Positions 23,799-32,235 of a stretch of DNA of 64,000 nucleotides are shown piece after piece. Source of the DNA: Salinicoccus roseus. Its GTDB lineage: Bacteria > Bacillota > Bacilli > Staphylococcales > Salinicoccaceae. The DNA is taken from contig NZ_RKQJ01000001.1 of NCBI RefSeq assembly GCF_003814515.1, positions 124,001-188,000 of the forward strand, read 5' to 3'. The notes under the pieces are model-generated. The model saw only the letters and a list, made by a program, of their open reading frames with translations. It had not been told where the DNA came from and did not search any database. The translations under genes and the position numbers were made by a program. Position 1 is the stretch's first letter; every line of letters starts with the position of its first letter.

Positions 23799-24989
23799 AT
23801 GTCTAAGATTATTGCTATAAATGCAGGCAGTTCATCTTTTAAATTCCAATTGTTTGAAATGCCCGAAGAGAAAGAGATCGCAAAAGGACTCGTGGAACGG
23901 ATAGGGCTTGAAAACGGCATCTTCTCCATCACCATCGATGGGGAAAAGCATAAACTGGAGCAGGATTTCAAAGACCATGAAGAAGCTGTGAACCTTATGC
24001 TGAAGAAGCTTGTAGAATACAGGGTCATCAAGGATATCAATGATATCGAAGCAAGTGGCCACAGGGTCGTCCATGGGGGCGAGACATTCGATGATTCGGT
24101 TCTGATCGATGATGAAGTCGTACGCCATATCCATGAGCTCAGTGAGCTTGCACCACTGCACAACCCGGCAAACCTGATGGGCATCAACGCATTCAGGGAG
24201 CTGCTTCCTCATGTTCCACATGTGGCAGTCTTCGATACTTCATTCCACCAGACCATGCCAGAAAGCTCGTATCTGTACAGTCTGCCGTACCATTACTATA
24301 AGGATTACGGCATCAGAAAATACGGCTTCCACGGAACGAGCCATAAATATGTGACGCAGCGTGCCAGTGAGCTCCTCGGAAGACCCCTTGAAGAGCTCAG
24401 GATGATCAGCTGCCATCTCGGTAATGGAGCAAGTATCGCTGCGGTCAAAGGCGGGAAATCCGTCGATACTTCCATGGGCTTTACACCACTTGCGGGTGTG
24501 ACAATGGGAACGCGCTCCGGCAACATCGATCCGGCGCTCATTCCCTACATTATGGAGAAGACCGGAAAATCTGCAGTGGAAGTACTCAATGTACTCAACA
24601 AGGAATCCGGCCTCCTCGGAGTGAGCGGTTTCTCCAGCGACCTGCGTGATATTGAAAATGAAGCACAGAAGGGCAATGAAAGAGCCATTCTGGCGCTTGA
24701 AGTCTTCGGTGAGAGGATCCACAAGTACATGGGTTCATACGCCACCCGTATGGGCGGACTCGATGCCATCATCTTTACAGCCGGTGTCGGGGAAAATTCT
24801 AATATCGTCCGCGAAAAGGTCATCGAAGGCCTCGAATTCATGGGTGTCTATTTCGACCCTTCAATGAATAATGTACGGGGAGAGGAAAAGTTCATCAACC
24901 ATCCGTATTCTCCGGTCAAGATCATCATCATTCCTACAGACGAGGAAGTCATGATCGCCAGGGATGTCATGAGGATTGCTGGACTGTAA
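23799..24989 (+). CDS. ackA: Acetate kinase
   Basis: The 396-residue protein begins [16 protein letters not shown], the first ASKHA phosphate-binding motif, and contains [19 protein letters not shown] and HLGNGASI, the acetokinase signatures with catalytic Arg and His residues. It converts acetyl phosphate and ADP to acetate and ATP, the last step of overflow metabolism, and forms acetyl phosphate when acetate is used. GGGAGGAAG precedes the ATG. It follows ytxK closely and ends at a strong terminator. Confidence 0.97.
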   Translation: MSKIIAINAGSSSFKFQLFEMPEEKEIAKGLVERIGLENGIFSITIDGEKHKLEQDFKDHEEAVNLMLKKLVEYRVIKDINDIEASGHRVVHGGETFDDSVLIDDEVVRHIHELSELAPLHNPANLMGINAFRELLPHVPHVAVFDTSFHQTMPESSYLYSLPYHYYKDYGIRKYGFHGTSHKYVTQRASELLGRPLEELRMISCHLGNGASIAAVKGGKSVDTSMGFTPLAGVTMGTRSGNIDPALIPYIMEKTGKSAVEVLNVLNKESGLLGVSGFSSDLRDIENEAQKGNERAILALEVFGERIHKYMGSYATRMGGLDAIIFTAGVGENSNIVREKVIEGLEFMGVYFDPSMNNVRGEEKFINHPYSPVKIIIIPTDEEVMIARDVMRIAGL

Positions 24990-25025
24990 AGGAGCATATA
25001 CGATCTAGAGGCGTAGGACACGTCC

Positions 25026-25061
25026 AACCACCCTTCATCACACGATGAGGGGTGGTTTTTT
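25026..25061 (+). terminator. Terminator of ackA
   Basis: AACCACCCTTCATC (25026-25039) pairs with GATGAGGGGTGG(TT) (25044-25057) around an ACAC loop, followed by a T-run. Confidence 0.9.
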
Positions 25062-25200
25062 ATTGTATAATATTGGTAAAAAGGTGGAAATTTACGTCAC
25101 TATAATATAGGCTGAATATACAGAAAAATATATTCAATTAATAATCCTAATGATAGGAAATTCCATTTTAAATTTATTATGGCAGAAGGGGAGGAGAGGA

Positions 25201-25983
25201 ATGAAAAGATACTTGTTGATGCTTGGTATTTCGACAACAATGCTGTTGTCGGCATGTGGGGAAGAAGAAGTGAGTTCTGAGACGGCATCTAACGATGAGG
25301 TGAAAGTTGTACAGGAGGAGAATGAAGCACTTAAAGAAAGGGTTTCAGAGTTGGAAGGGGAGCTGGAAACAGCTGAAGAAATGGAGAATTCCGAAATTGA
25401 TGAGGAAGAGATGAGGAAACTTGAGAAAGAAAACGATCAGTTGAATTCCCAGGTTTCCGAGTTGGAAGAAGCGCTTTCTTCAGAAGAGGATCAGGAAGAG
25501 GAAGTTACTGCATTGAAGGAAGAGAACGAAACGCTTCAATCTGAACTTGCCGAAACTGAAGAAGAATTGGCCTCGACCCGGCAAGAAATTGAAGATGATA
25601 CAACTGAGGAAGTTACAGAAGAGCCCGAAGCAGCAGAGGAAGAACAGACTGGAGAGGTTGCTGCAGGAGAGGATGATGTTCCGAGAGAATGGGAATCTGC
25701 TTTAAACAGTGCATATAACTATGCTGAAATCATGTATATGTCCAAAGCCGGCATATATGATCAGCTGGTTTCTGAATATGGAGAGAACTTCCCGGAGGAA
25801 GCGGCACAATATGCGATAGACAATATTGAGTATGACTGGAAGAGTAATGCTTTGGAATCTGCCAGGTCCTACCAGGATCTGATGGATATGTCCCATGCTG
25901 CCATATATGATCAATTGATATCGGACTATGGTGATAAGTTTACGGAAGAAGAGGCTGCCTATGCCATTGAAAATCTGGAGTAG
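25201..25983 (+). CDS. Ltp-repeat lipoprotein with coiled-coil stalk
   Basis: The 260-residue protein has a signal peptide with lipobox LLSAC (Cys19), a long acidic coiled coil (about 34-131), an acidic linker (132-160) and two tandem C-terminal repeats (about 165-210 and 216-260). The repeats share the pattern A-x2-A-x-x-Y-x-x-x-M-x-M-S-x-x-x-I-Y-D-Q-L-x-S-x-Y-G and end in EEAAxYAIxN, matching the Ltp (host cell surface-exposed lipoprotein) repeat. The Ltp of Streptococcus thermophilus phage TP-J34 blocks DNA injection of incoming phages. The gene is alone between ackA and uspA, is visibly more AT-rich than its neighbours, and has its own terminator. GGGGAGGAGAGG precedes the ATG. Confidence 0.85.
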   Translation: MKRYLLMLGISTTMLLSACGEEEVSSETASNDEVKVVQEENEALKERVSELEGELETAEEMENSEIDEEEMRKLEKENDQLNSQVSELEEALSSEEDQEEEVTALKEENETLQSELAETEEELASTRQEIEDDTTEEVTEEPEAAEEEQTGEVAAGEDDVPREWESALNSAYNYAEIMYMSKAGIYDQLVSEYGENFPEEAAQYAIDNIEYDWKSNALESARSYQDLMDMSHAAIYDQLISDYGDKFTEEEAAYAIENLE

Positions 25984-26005
25984 ATTTGCGGCAGTAAACT
26001 TAATA

Positions 26006-26038
26006 CCCCCTGGATGCTCAGCATCCAGGGGGCTTTTT
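26006..26038 (+). terminator. Terminator of Ltp-repeat lipoprotein gene
   Basis: A 12-bp perfect inverted repeat (26006-26017 with 26021-26032) with TCA loop, followed by CTTTTT. Confidence 0.9.
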
Positions 26039-26047
26039 CAATCATGA

Positions 26048-26545
26048 TCATTTGTTTTCGTTCATGAACTCCTCTGTAGCAACAACAGGTTCGAAATCAT
26101 CAGGCAATGTCTCTGTTCTGACAACCAATACATCGCAAGGTGCATGGCGTACGATGGCTTCCGATACGGAGCCGATGATGAAGCGTTCAACTGCGTTGAG
26201 ACCTGTGGCACCACAGGCGATCAGGTCGGCGCCCGTCTTCTTGACAGCTTTCTTAGGGATGATGGATTTCGGGGAACCGTAGTCGATGATCTTGTCGACT
26301 TCCTGAACCCCTCTGTCGAGGGCAAGTGCTTCGTAGCCATCCAGCAGCTTTTGCGCAAAATCATTGGCGCGTTGTGAAATCGTGCGGTCATAGGCTTCGA
26401 CTGATGCGAAGGAGCGCGTATCGATCACGTTGATGATGGAAAGTTTGGAGTTGTTACGCTTGGCGATATCGATTGCTTTGTGGAACGCCCATTCAGCTTC
26501 ACGGGACCCGTCTACTGCGATTAGAATGTTGTCATACTTAAGCAT
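26048..26545 (-). CDS. Universal stress protein UspA family
   Basis: The 165-residue protein begins MLKYDNILIAVDGSREAEWA and contains the ATP-binding loop CGATGLNAVERFIIGSVSE (G-x2-G-x9-G-S), so it is the nucleotide-binding class of Usp. The role is stress survival; the partner is unknown. ATG 26545 is preferred: GAAAGGGG lies about 8 bp upstream, whereas the longer frame begins upstream of that site. TATAAT on the minus strand at 26585-26590 is the likely -10. It is divergent from ald, a pairing also seen in staphylococci. Confidence 0.9.
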   Translation of the reverse strand: MLKYDNILIAVDGSREAEWAFHKAIDIAKRNNSKLSIINVIDTRSFASVEAYDRTISQRANDFAQKLLDGYEALALDRGVQEVDKIIDYGSPKSIIPKKAVKKTGADLIACGATGLNAVERFIIGSVSEAIVRHAPCDVLVVRTETLPDDFEPVVATEEFMNENK

Positions 26546-26654
26546 TTTAAATACCCCTTTCCTTGCTGTATCGCTTTCATGTATATTATACCACAATTTG
26601 AGAAATTTATAACTTTTTGAAAAAGAAGTTCATGACTAATTTGTTAACTTTATG

Positions 26655-26686
26655 ATACAATTGTCCCGTTGCTAAGTATACAATTG
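26655..26686 (+). repeat. Direct repeat ATACAATTG in ald promoter region
   Basis: ATACAATTG occurs at 26655-26663 and 26678-26686, starts 23 bp apart. The first copy overlaps a likely -10 (TACAAT, 26656-26661, with ATGACT 18 bp upstream); the second is just before the ald ribosome binding site. It may be a regulator site. Confidence 0.35.
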
Positions 26687-26702
26687 AAAGGGGTTTCAAA
26701 AA

Positions 26703-27815
26703 ATGAAGATTGGTGTGCCTAAGGAAATCAAGAACAACGAGAGCAGGGTCGGTCTGACACCGGGCGGGGTGCATGCTTTTGTTGAAGCAGGCCATACTGT
26801 TGTAGTGGAGAAGAATGCAGGGGGAGGCTCCTATTTTGAAGATGTGGATTATACCGATGCAGGAGCGGAAATTGTAGATACTGCAGGGGAGGCATGGGAC
26901 GCGGAGATGGTCGTAAAGGTCAAGGAACCGCTGCCCGAGGAATTCGGACATTTCAAGGAGGAAATGATCCTGTTTACATATCTTCACCTGGCTCCTGAAA
27001 AGGAACTGACACAGGCGCTCCTTGAAAAGAAGGTTACGGCAATCGCCTATGAAACGATACAGCTGCCGGATGGTTCCCTTCCCCTGTTGTCACCGATGAG
27101 TGAAGTGGCCGGGCGCATGGCGACACAGATCGGTGCAGAATATCTGCAGAAGATCAAAGGGGGCAAAGGGGTCCTGCTGAGTGGTGTGCCGGGTGTTTCC
27201 CGCGGTAAGGTGACGATCATCGGAGGCGGCATGGCTGGAACGAATGCTGCCAAGATGGCTGTCGGACTGGGAGCGGATGTAACGATCCTGGACCTTAACC
27301 CAAAACGTTTGAGGGAGTTGGATGATCTTTTCGGCACAAGTGTCCAGACCCTCATGTCATCTCCTCTGAATATTGCACAGGCCGTCAGGGACAGCGATCT
27401 CGTCATTGGTGCAGTGCTCATTCCGGGCGCAAAGGCTCCACGTCTTGTCACTGAAGAAATGATCAGCTCCATGAATGCAGGGTCGGTAATCGTAGATATC
27501 GCCATCGACCAGGGCGGCATCTTCGAGACGACTGATAAAGTGACGACGCATGATGATCCGATCTACTTCAAGCACGATGTCGTACACTATGCTGTGGCGA
27601 ACATGCCGGGCGCAGTACCGCGTACGTCCACGATTGCTTTGACGAATGCGACCATGGCCTACGGTCTGCAGATTGCGAACAAGGGCTACAGGGAAGCGGC
27701 AAAGTCGAACCCATCACTGCTCGGAGGCTTCAATACACTTGACGGTCATGTGACCTACAAGGCTGTGGCGGAAGCACAGAACCTCGAATACAAAGATGTG
27801 AATGACCTTCTGTAA
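26703..27815 (+). CDS. ald: Alanine dehydrogenase
   Basis: The 370-residue protein begins [20 protein letters not shown], with substrate-binding Arg and Lys in the N-terminal domain, [15 protein letters not shown] in the middle and the NAD-binding [18 protein letters not shown]. It interconverts L-alanine and pyruvate with NAD, feeding alanine nitrogen and carbon into central metabolism. The full family length is present. GAAAGGGG precedes the ATG. It is monocistronic, with a perfect 16-bp terminator shared with the convergent ADH operon. Confidence 0.97.
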   Translation: MKIGVPKEIKNNESRVGLTPGGVHAFVEAGHTVVVEKNAGGGSYFEDVDYTDAGAEIVDTAGEAWDAEMVVKVKEPLPEEFGHFKEEMILFTYLHLAPEKELTQALLEKKVTAIAYETIQLPDGSLPLLSPMSEVAGRMATQIGAEYLQKIKGGKGVLLSGVPGVSRGKVTIIGGGMAGTNAAKMAVGLGADVTILDLNPKRLRELDDLFGTSVQTLMSSPLNIAQAVRDSDLVIGAVLIPGAKAPRLVTEEMISSMNAGSVIVDIAIDQGGIFETTDKVTTHDDPIYFKHDVVHYAVANMPGAVPRTSTIALTNATMAYGLQIANKGYREAAKSNPSLLGGFNTLDGHVTYKAVAEAQNLEYKDVNDLL

Positions 27816-27834
27816 AATAGAGTCATTCAACGGA

Positions 27835-27871
27835 GAAAGCCCTGCAGAGCACTTGCTCTGCAGGGCTTTCT
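27835..27871. terminator. Perfect 16-bp terminator after ald
   Basis: GAAAGCCCTGCAGAGC (27835-27850) and its exact complement (27855-27870) enclose ACTT, followed by TTC-rich sequence. It may serve both ald and the convergent ADH gene. Confidence 0.85.
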
Positions 27872-27883
27872 TCATTCTCCATC

Positions 27884-29014
27884 CTATGGCTTCATGACTA
27901 CTTTTATGCAGTCATCTTCGTGGCCATCGAAAATCTTATACATCTTTTCAGCTTTTTTAAGGGGTACTTTATGGGTGATGATATCAGTCGGATCGATTTT
28001 ACCATCTTCCACCATCCTGTACAGTTCAGGCATGAAGTGTATGACTGGGGCCTGTCCTGCTTTTACTGTAATGTTCCTGGTGAAGATCTTCGGCAGTGGG
28101 AAGCCTGCAGCAGGCGCACCATAGATGCCGGTCAATTGGATGGTTCCAAATTTCTTGACCGAGTCTGCAGCAGTGATGATCGGGTCGATTGTGCCGATCT
28201 GTCCGCCGAGCGTCTTGATGCGGTCCTTCGCTGTAATTTCTCCATCCATGCCGACGCAGTCGATGACGACTTCGGCACCGCCCCTTGTGGATTCATGGAG
28301 ATATTTGCCGATATCATCGTATTCCTTGTAGTTGAAAGTTTCGACATTGTTTGTACGTTTGGCATGGTTCAGCCTGACAGGGTCATGGTCGACTGCAATG
28401 ACACGCTTTGCACCTTTCATCCAAGCGAATTTCTGTGTCATCAGGCCGACTGGACCGGAACCGAGGACAATCACGGTATCCCCATTTTTGACGCCGCTGT
28501 TTACGACGCTCCAGTAGGCTGTAGGCATCACATCAGAGAGGAACAGAAGACTTTCGTCTTCAAGTTCGCTTTCTTCCGGTACGACGAACGAAGTGAAGTC
28601 GGCATAGGGTACCCTTAAGTATTCCGCTTGTCCACCCGGATAGTTTCCGAACTGCTCGGAGAAACCGAAATAGGCGCCGGTGTCACCGTGTGGATTTGAA
28701 ACGTCACATTGACTTTCCATCTGATTCTGGCAGAAGTGGCATTCGCCGCAGCTGACGTTGAAGGGGATTACTACGCGGTCCCCTTTTTTGATCTTCTGGA
28801 CACCGGGGCCGACTTCCTCTACGATACCCATCGGTTCATGTCCGATGATGTAGTCATTTGATATTGGCATGGTTTTTCTGTAAAGATGCAGGTCTGAGCC
28901 GCATATCGCTGTCGAGGTAACGCGTATGATCATGTCTGTTCCTTCTTGGATTTCAGGCGCTTTCATCTTCTTGACTTTGACTTTGTTTTTTCCCTGTACA
29001 GTTACAGCTTGCAC
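27884..29014 (-). CDS. Zinc-dependent alcohol dehydrogenase, formaldehyde dehydrogenase-like
   Basis: The 376-residue MDR-family enzyme has catalytic zinc residues in STAICGSDLHLYR and GHEPMG, the structural zinc lobe CGECHFCQNQMESQC and the NAD loop VLGSGPVGLMTQ. It resembles the glutathione-independent formaldehyde dehydrogenase/threonine dehydrogenase-like branch. I place the start at GTG 29014: AAAGGATG lies upstream and family members begin with a QAVTVQGK-like strand; a longer frame starting at 29080 would overlap the upstream gene's stop. It is the second gene of an operon with the unknown gene at 29077. Confidence 0.87.
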   Translation of the reverse strand: MQAVTVQGKNKVKVKKMKAPEIQEGTDMIIRVTSTAICGSDLHLYRKTMPISNDYIIGHEPMGIVEEVGPGVQKIKKGDRVVIPFNVSCGECHFCQNQMESQCDVSNPHGDTGAYFGFSEQFGNYPGGQAEYLRVPYADFTSFVVPEESELEDESLLFLSDVMPTAYWSVVNSGVKNGDTVIVLGSGPVGLMTQKFAWMKGAKRVIAVDHDPVRLNHAKRTNNVETFNYKEYDDIGKYLHESTRGGAEVVIDCVGMDGEITAKDRIKTLGGQIGTIDPIITAADSVKKFGTIQLTGIYGAPAAGFPLPKIFTRNITVKAGQAPVIHFMPELYRMVEDGKIDPTDIITHKVPLKKAEKMYKIFDGHEDDCIKVVMKP

Positions 29015-29076
29015 AATTGACACATCCTTTACATGAGTGTTGCATACTTTATTCCCCAATAGGGGGGTCGTAAACA

Positions 29077-29655
29077 TCACCCTGCAATACAGACGACCTC
29101 AAACGGGATGTTGCGCGTCAATGCCTTCTTCTGGGCTTCGTCTTTGACGACCGGAATGAGGGCGATGCGCTTTTTCGCATGAATCTTGAGTTTTGCAAGT
29201 GGCTGCAGTGCATTGAAGTCGTCCGGATCGATATCCCTCACATCATACATCACGCCGGATACATCGTGTGAGACGAGTTCGTCGAGCAGACGGCTCTGAA
29301 GGAAGGGCGGCACGCTGCTGAAGCTCGGTCCGGCGATGAAATGACGGCTGCCGATGAGATTTGAGAGTTCACTGACGAACTGGAGGTTGATGTGATGATG
29401 CCGGTCTTCAAAGATCTGGTCCGTGATGAAGCCATCTGCATCCGCCAGCATGCGCACGGTCTCAACGATGATGTTGTGGTGTAGGAAGGGGTCCGTCTCC
29501 TCCCAATGGTTCAGGGAAACGAAATGTTCACTTCCTGGATACAGCGCCTTCTTCATGCCCGGCAGGACCAGGTTCGGGGTGCTGAAATCCGGTTTTGCCA
29601 ATATTTCTGATGTATAGTTTTTTGATAGTTCATGATTCAGATGAATCGTTTTCAT
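29077..29655 (-). CDS. Hypothetical protein, partner of ADH gene
   Basis: The 192-residue protein is soluble, with no signal peptide or membrane helix. Notable features are a histidine-rich segment EDRHHHINLQFVSEL near the centre, HWEETDPFLHHNIIVE, a proline/serine turn AGPSFSSVPPF and a C-terminal strand PFEVVCIAG. I do not recognise the family. ATG 29655 is used because GAGGTGA lies 6 bp upstream, not the in-frame GTG three codons earlier. It heads an operon with the zinc ADH, 62 bp downstream, and is divergent from the MBL-fold hydrolase gene. Confidence 0.7.
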   Translation of the reverse strand: MKTIHLNHELSKNYTSEILAKPDFSTPNLVLPGMKKALYPGSEHFVSLNHWEETDPFLHHNIIVETVRMLADADGFITDQIFEDRHHHINLQFVSELSNLIGSRHFIAGPSFSSVPPFLQSRLLDELVSHDVSGVMYDVRDIDPDDFNALQPLAKLKIHAKKRIALIPVVKDEAQKKALTRNIPFEVVCIAG

Positions 29656-29696
29656 ATATTTCACCTCATAAAAATTGTATCATAATAATGAATGAA

Positions 29697-29710
29697 CCGA
29701 AGCGTTTCGG
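29697..29710. repeat. Short palindrome between divergent genes
   Basis: CCGAA-GCGT-TTCGG is a 5-bp inverted repeat in the 100-bp divergent region between the ADH operon and the MBL-fold hydrolase gene. It could be an operator for one or both; no regulator is linked. Confidence 0.3.
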
Positions 29711-29755
29711 GTAAAGGAATGACATGCAATCATCATTCAAGGAAGGAAGGATTAC

Positions 29756-30442
29756 ATGAAACTAAGCTATCACGGCCATTCAATCATCCAACTCGAAAAT
29801 AATGATACGAAAGTCATCGTGGATCCGTTCATCAACGGTAATGAACTGACGGATCTCGATGCAGGTGAAGTCAAGGCGGACTATATCCTGCTGACACACG
29901 GACATAACGATCATGTGGGGGATACAGTCGAGATTGCGAAAAACAATGATGCGACGGTCGTCGCCCCTGTCGAGCTTGCCGGCTATCTGGAAGGCCAGGG
30001 CCTTGAGACGATAGGAATGAACATCGGCGGCAGGAAGTCGTTCGAGTTCGGCTCCATAAAATTCGTGCATGCATTCCACAGTTCCAGCTTCACGGATGAT
30101 GATGGTAAGGTACATTATACTGGAATGCCGACCGGCATCATCATCGAAGCAGGGGAGAAGAAAATCTATCATGCCGGCGACACAGGCATCTTCGGCGACA
30201 TGAAGCTCATCTCCGACCTCAACGGCCCGTTTGATGTGGCGTTCGTGCCGATCGGCGATCACTTCACGATGGGGATCGAGGATGCGGCCTACGCAACAGA
30301 CGAACTGATCCGTCCAAAAGTTGCGGTACCGGTGCACTACGATACTTTCCCACCGATCAAGCAGGATGCTGAAACATTCAAAAACAGTGCCAAAACTGAG
30401 GTTCAAGTATTGAAACCGGGAGAGACGGTGGATTTCCAATAG
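29756..30442 (+). CDS. UPF0173 metal-dependent hydrolase (MBL fold, YtkL)
   Basis: The 228-residue protein starts [14 protein letters not shown] and has the metallo-beta-lactamase metal motif [24 protein letters not shown] and [10 protein letters not shown] as the final metal ligand region. The family is conserved in Bacillota at this position (ytkL); it is a cytosolic hydrolase of unknown substrate. GGAAGGAAGG precedes the ATG. It is followed by its own terminator and then ytoI. Confidence 0.9.
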   Translation: MKLSYHGHSIIQLENNDTKVIVDPFINGNELTDLDAGEVKADYILLTHGHNDHVGDTVEIAKNNDATVVAPVELAGYLEGQGLETIGMNIGGRKSFEFGSIKFVHAFHSSSFTDDDGKVHYTGMPTGIIIEAGEKKIYHAGDTGIFGDMKLISDLNGPFDVAFVPIGDHFTMGIEDAAYATDELIRPKVAVPVHYDTFPPIKQDAETFKNSAKTEVQVLKPGETVDFQ

Positions 30443-30462
30443 AAATTCCGAATATAATGGGA

Positions 30463-30494
30463 GAGGGACACCAGAAATGGTGTTCCTCATTTTT
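30463..30494 (+). terminator. Terminator of UPF0173 gene
   Basis: GAGGGACACCA (30463-30473) pairs with TGGTGTTCCTC (30478-30488, one G-T pair) around GAAA, followed by ATTTTT. Confidence 0.8.
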
Positions 30495-30518
30495 ATAATT
30501 TGAATGCCGGGTGATCAT

Positions 30519-31784
30519 ATGTCAAAACACGATGAAATCATTGAATATATATACAGCCTTCCGGAAGGGGCCAAAATTTCGGTCAGGCAGATATCCGCCC
30601 ATCTCGGCGTGTCGGATGGGACAAGCTACAGGGCGATAAAGGATGCGGAAACGGAAGGGCTGGTCAAAACGATAGAAAGGGTCGGTACAATCAGGGTTGC
30701 ACCGAAGGAGCAGTACATAGAAGGCAACCTGAGCTTCGAGCAGGTGAACAGGGTGATAGAGGGTAAAGTGCTGGCCGGGGCGGAAGGCCTGGACCGGGAA
30801 ATCAGCAAGTTCATCATCGGTGCCATGCGTACGGATGCGCTCGAGACCTATCTGGAGGAGGGGGCCCTGCTGATCGTGGGCAACCGGGAGGATGCCCAGT
30901 GGCGTGCACTTGAGAACCACTCCGGGATACTCATCACCGGCGGTTTCGGCGCGGATGCCGCTATACTGGAGAAGGCCGATGCGCTGGCGCTGCCGGTCAT
31001 ATCGACCACATCAGATACATTCTCGGTCGCATCGATCATCCAGAGGGAGCTCTACAGCATGCTCATGATGACGAATGTCATCACTGCAGGCGACCTTGTC
31101 ATCAGACAGGATGAGTATGTCCATGATATCAAGCGGGATGCCGGGAAGGAGTATTTCCCGGCGGATGATATTACAGTGCTTACTGAAGATGGAAAGTACA
31201 TCGGTGTGATCAAGTCCTCGGAACTGCCGAAGCTGGATGACAGGGTACCGGGTGCGCTCGCTTCCGATATCGTCGCCACACCATCCAGTACATTGCAGCG
31301 TCTCAGACAGCTGATGAGCTGGCATCAGCTCAACATCGTACCGGTCGTCGAGGAGGACGGAACGCTTGCAGGCATCGTGCACCGCCGTGAGGTGTTCAAG
31401 CAGAGGGAGTCCAGCAAACTTGGCAGCGGTCTCTCATCGGACACACTGATGGACCGTGAGATAAGGATTGATGAGAATAAAGTCCATATCAAAGTGATGC
31501 CCTTCATGACCGATGAGCATGGCAGCATTGCCCAGTCCGAATTCATGCGTCTCATCGAACGGCTTGCCCAAGTGGTGCTCAACAACAATGGAATCTACAG
31601 CTATCATATCGACACGCTCAATGTGATGAACATCAAACTCGTCCAGATGCACCAGGAGCTTGTCATCGAGGGCCGTATACTGGATCTCGGGGACCAGTTT
31701 CTGAGACTTGAGGTAGAGGCGCTCTCAAATGGGGAGACGTACTCGAAGGCGATGCTGCTCATCCAATACTACAAAGAAAAATAG
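30519..31784 (+). CDS. ytoI: DRTGG/CBS-domain transcription factor-like protein YtoI
   Basis: The 421-residue protein has an N-terminal winged helix (KHDEIIEYIYSLPEGAKISV, then RQISAHLGVSDGTSYRAIKD), a DRTGG domain containing ILITGGFGAD, a CBS pair (LTEDGKYIGVI, then VVEEDGTLAGIVHRREVF) and a C-terminal hotdog-like domain. The architecture equals Bacillus YtoI. It probably senses a small molecule (nucleotide through CBS) and binds DNA. ATG 30519 is used; GGGTGAT precedes it. It sits upstream of ytpI and nrnA, as in Bacillus. Confidence 0.88.
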   Translation: MSKHDEIIEYIYSLPEGAKISVRQISAHLGVSDGTSYRAIKDAETEGLVKTIERVGTIRVAPKEQYIEGNLSFEQVNRVIEGKVLAGAEGLDREISKFIIGAMRTDALETYLEEGALLIVGNREDAQWRALENHSGILITGGFGADAAILEKADALALPVISTTSDTFSVASIIQRELYSMLMMTNVITAGDLVIRQDEYVHDIKRDAGKEYFPADDITVLTEDGKYIGVIKSSELPKLDDRVPGALASDIVATPSSTLQRLRQLMSWHQLNIVPVVEEDGTLAGIVHRREVFKQRESSKLGSGLSSDTLMDREIRIDENKVHIKVMPFMTDEHGSIAQSEFMRLIERLAQVVLNNNGIYSYHIDTLNVMNIKLVQMHQELVIEGRILDLGDQFLRLEVEALSNGETYSKAMLLIQYYKEK

Positions 31785-31806
31785 ACAAGTGGATTCCACT
31801 TGTCTA
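31773..31806 (-). terminator. Terminator between ytoI and ytpI
   Basis: TAGACAAGTGG (31782-31792) pairs with CCACTTGTCTA (31796-31806). The A-run at 31773-31781 gives a U-tract on the minus strand, so it mainly ends ytpI; it will also hinder ytoI transcripts, whose stop codon is in the arm. Confidence 0.75.
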
Positions 31807-31810
31807 TCAT

Positions 31811-32158
31811 CTATTTCCCAGACTTGCGATTGAACTCTGCCCAGGCCTCATCCTCAATCGGCAGATTGCCTTTGAAGTATTTCCTTGCAGCATTGAAGTG
31901 CCATATATTATATGCACCGACTGCAATGAACAGTGCGCCGATAATATACGAAACGGCTGTAGGAAACTGTACAATTGTATTGAGGCCGAACGACAGGATC
32001 AATATGCCAAGCCAGATCCTTGATATGCTGTTGTAGTATGCCTTTCTGACATCGCGCCCGCTCCTTACCATCCTCACCTTGTAGAGGAGGAACATGAAAA
32101 GGCTGAGGAGGAGCACAGTGACGAGAAAGGAGACAGCAATCTGATATAACATTTCCAT
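31811..32158 (-). CDS. YtpI-like membrane protein
   Basis: The roughly 115-residue protein has three hydrophobic segments (LYQIAVSFLVTVLLLSLFMF; IWLGILILSFGLN; VSYIIGALFIAVGAYNIWHF) and a charged C-terminus. It matches the YtpI family by position between ytoI and nrnA and by topology. The start is uncertain: ATG 32158 has GGAG at a workable distance, while ATG 32173 would include that site. The function is unknown. Confidence 0.78.
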   Translation of the reverse strand: MEMLYQIAVSFLVTVLLLSLFMFLLYKVRMVRSGRDVRKAYYNSISRIWLGILILSFGLNTIVQFPTAVSYIIGALFIAVGAYNIWHFNAARKYFKGNLPIEDEAWAEFNRKSGK

Positions 32159-32235
32159 CGGATACAACTCCATTCCATAATGTAGTATAATTTATTATAC
32201 TGACCAAGTAAATCCAAATAGAGGGAGATTTTTAA

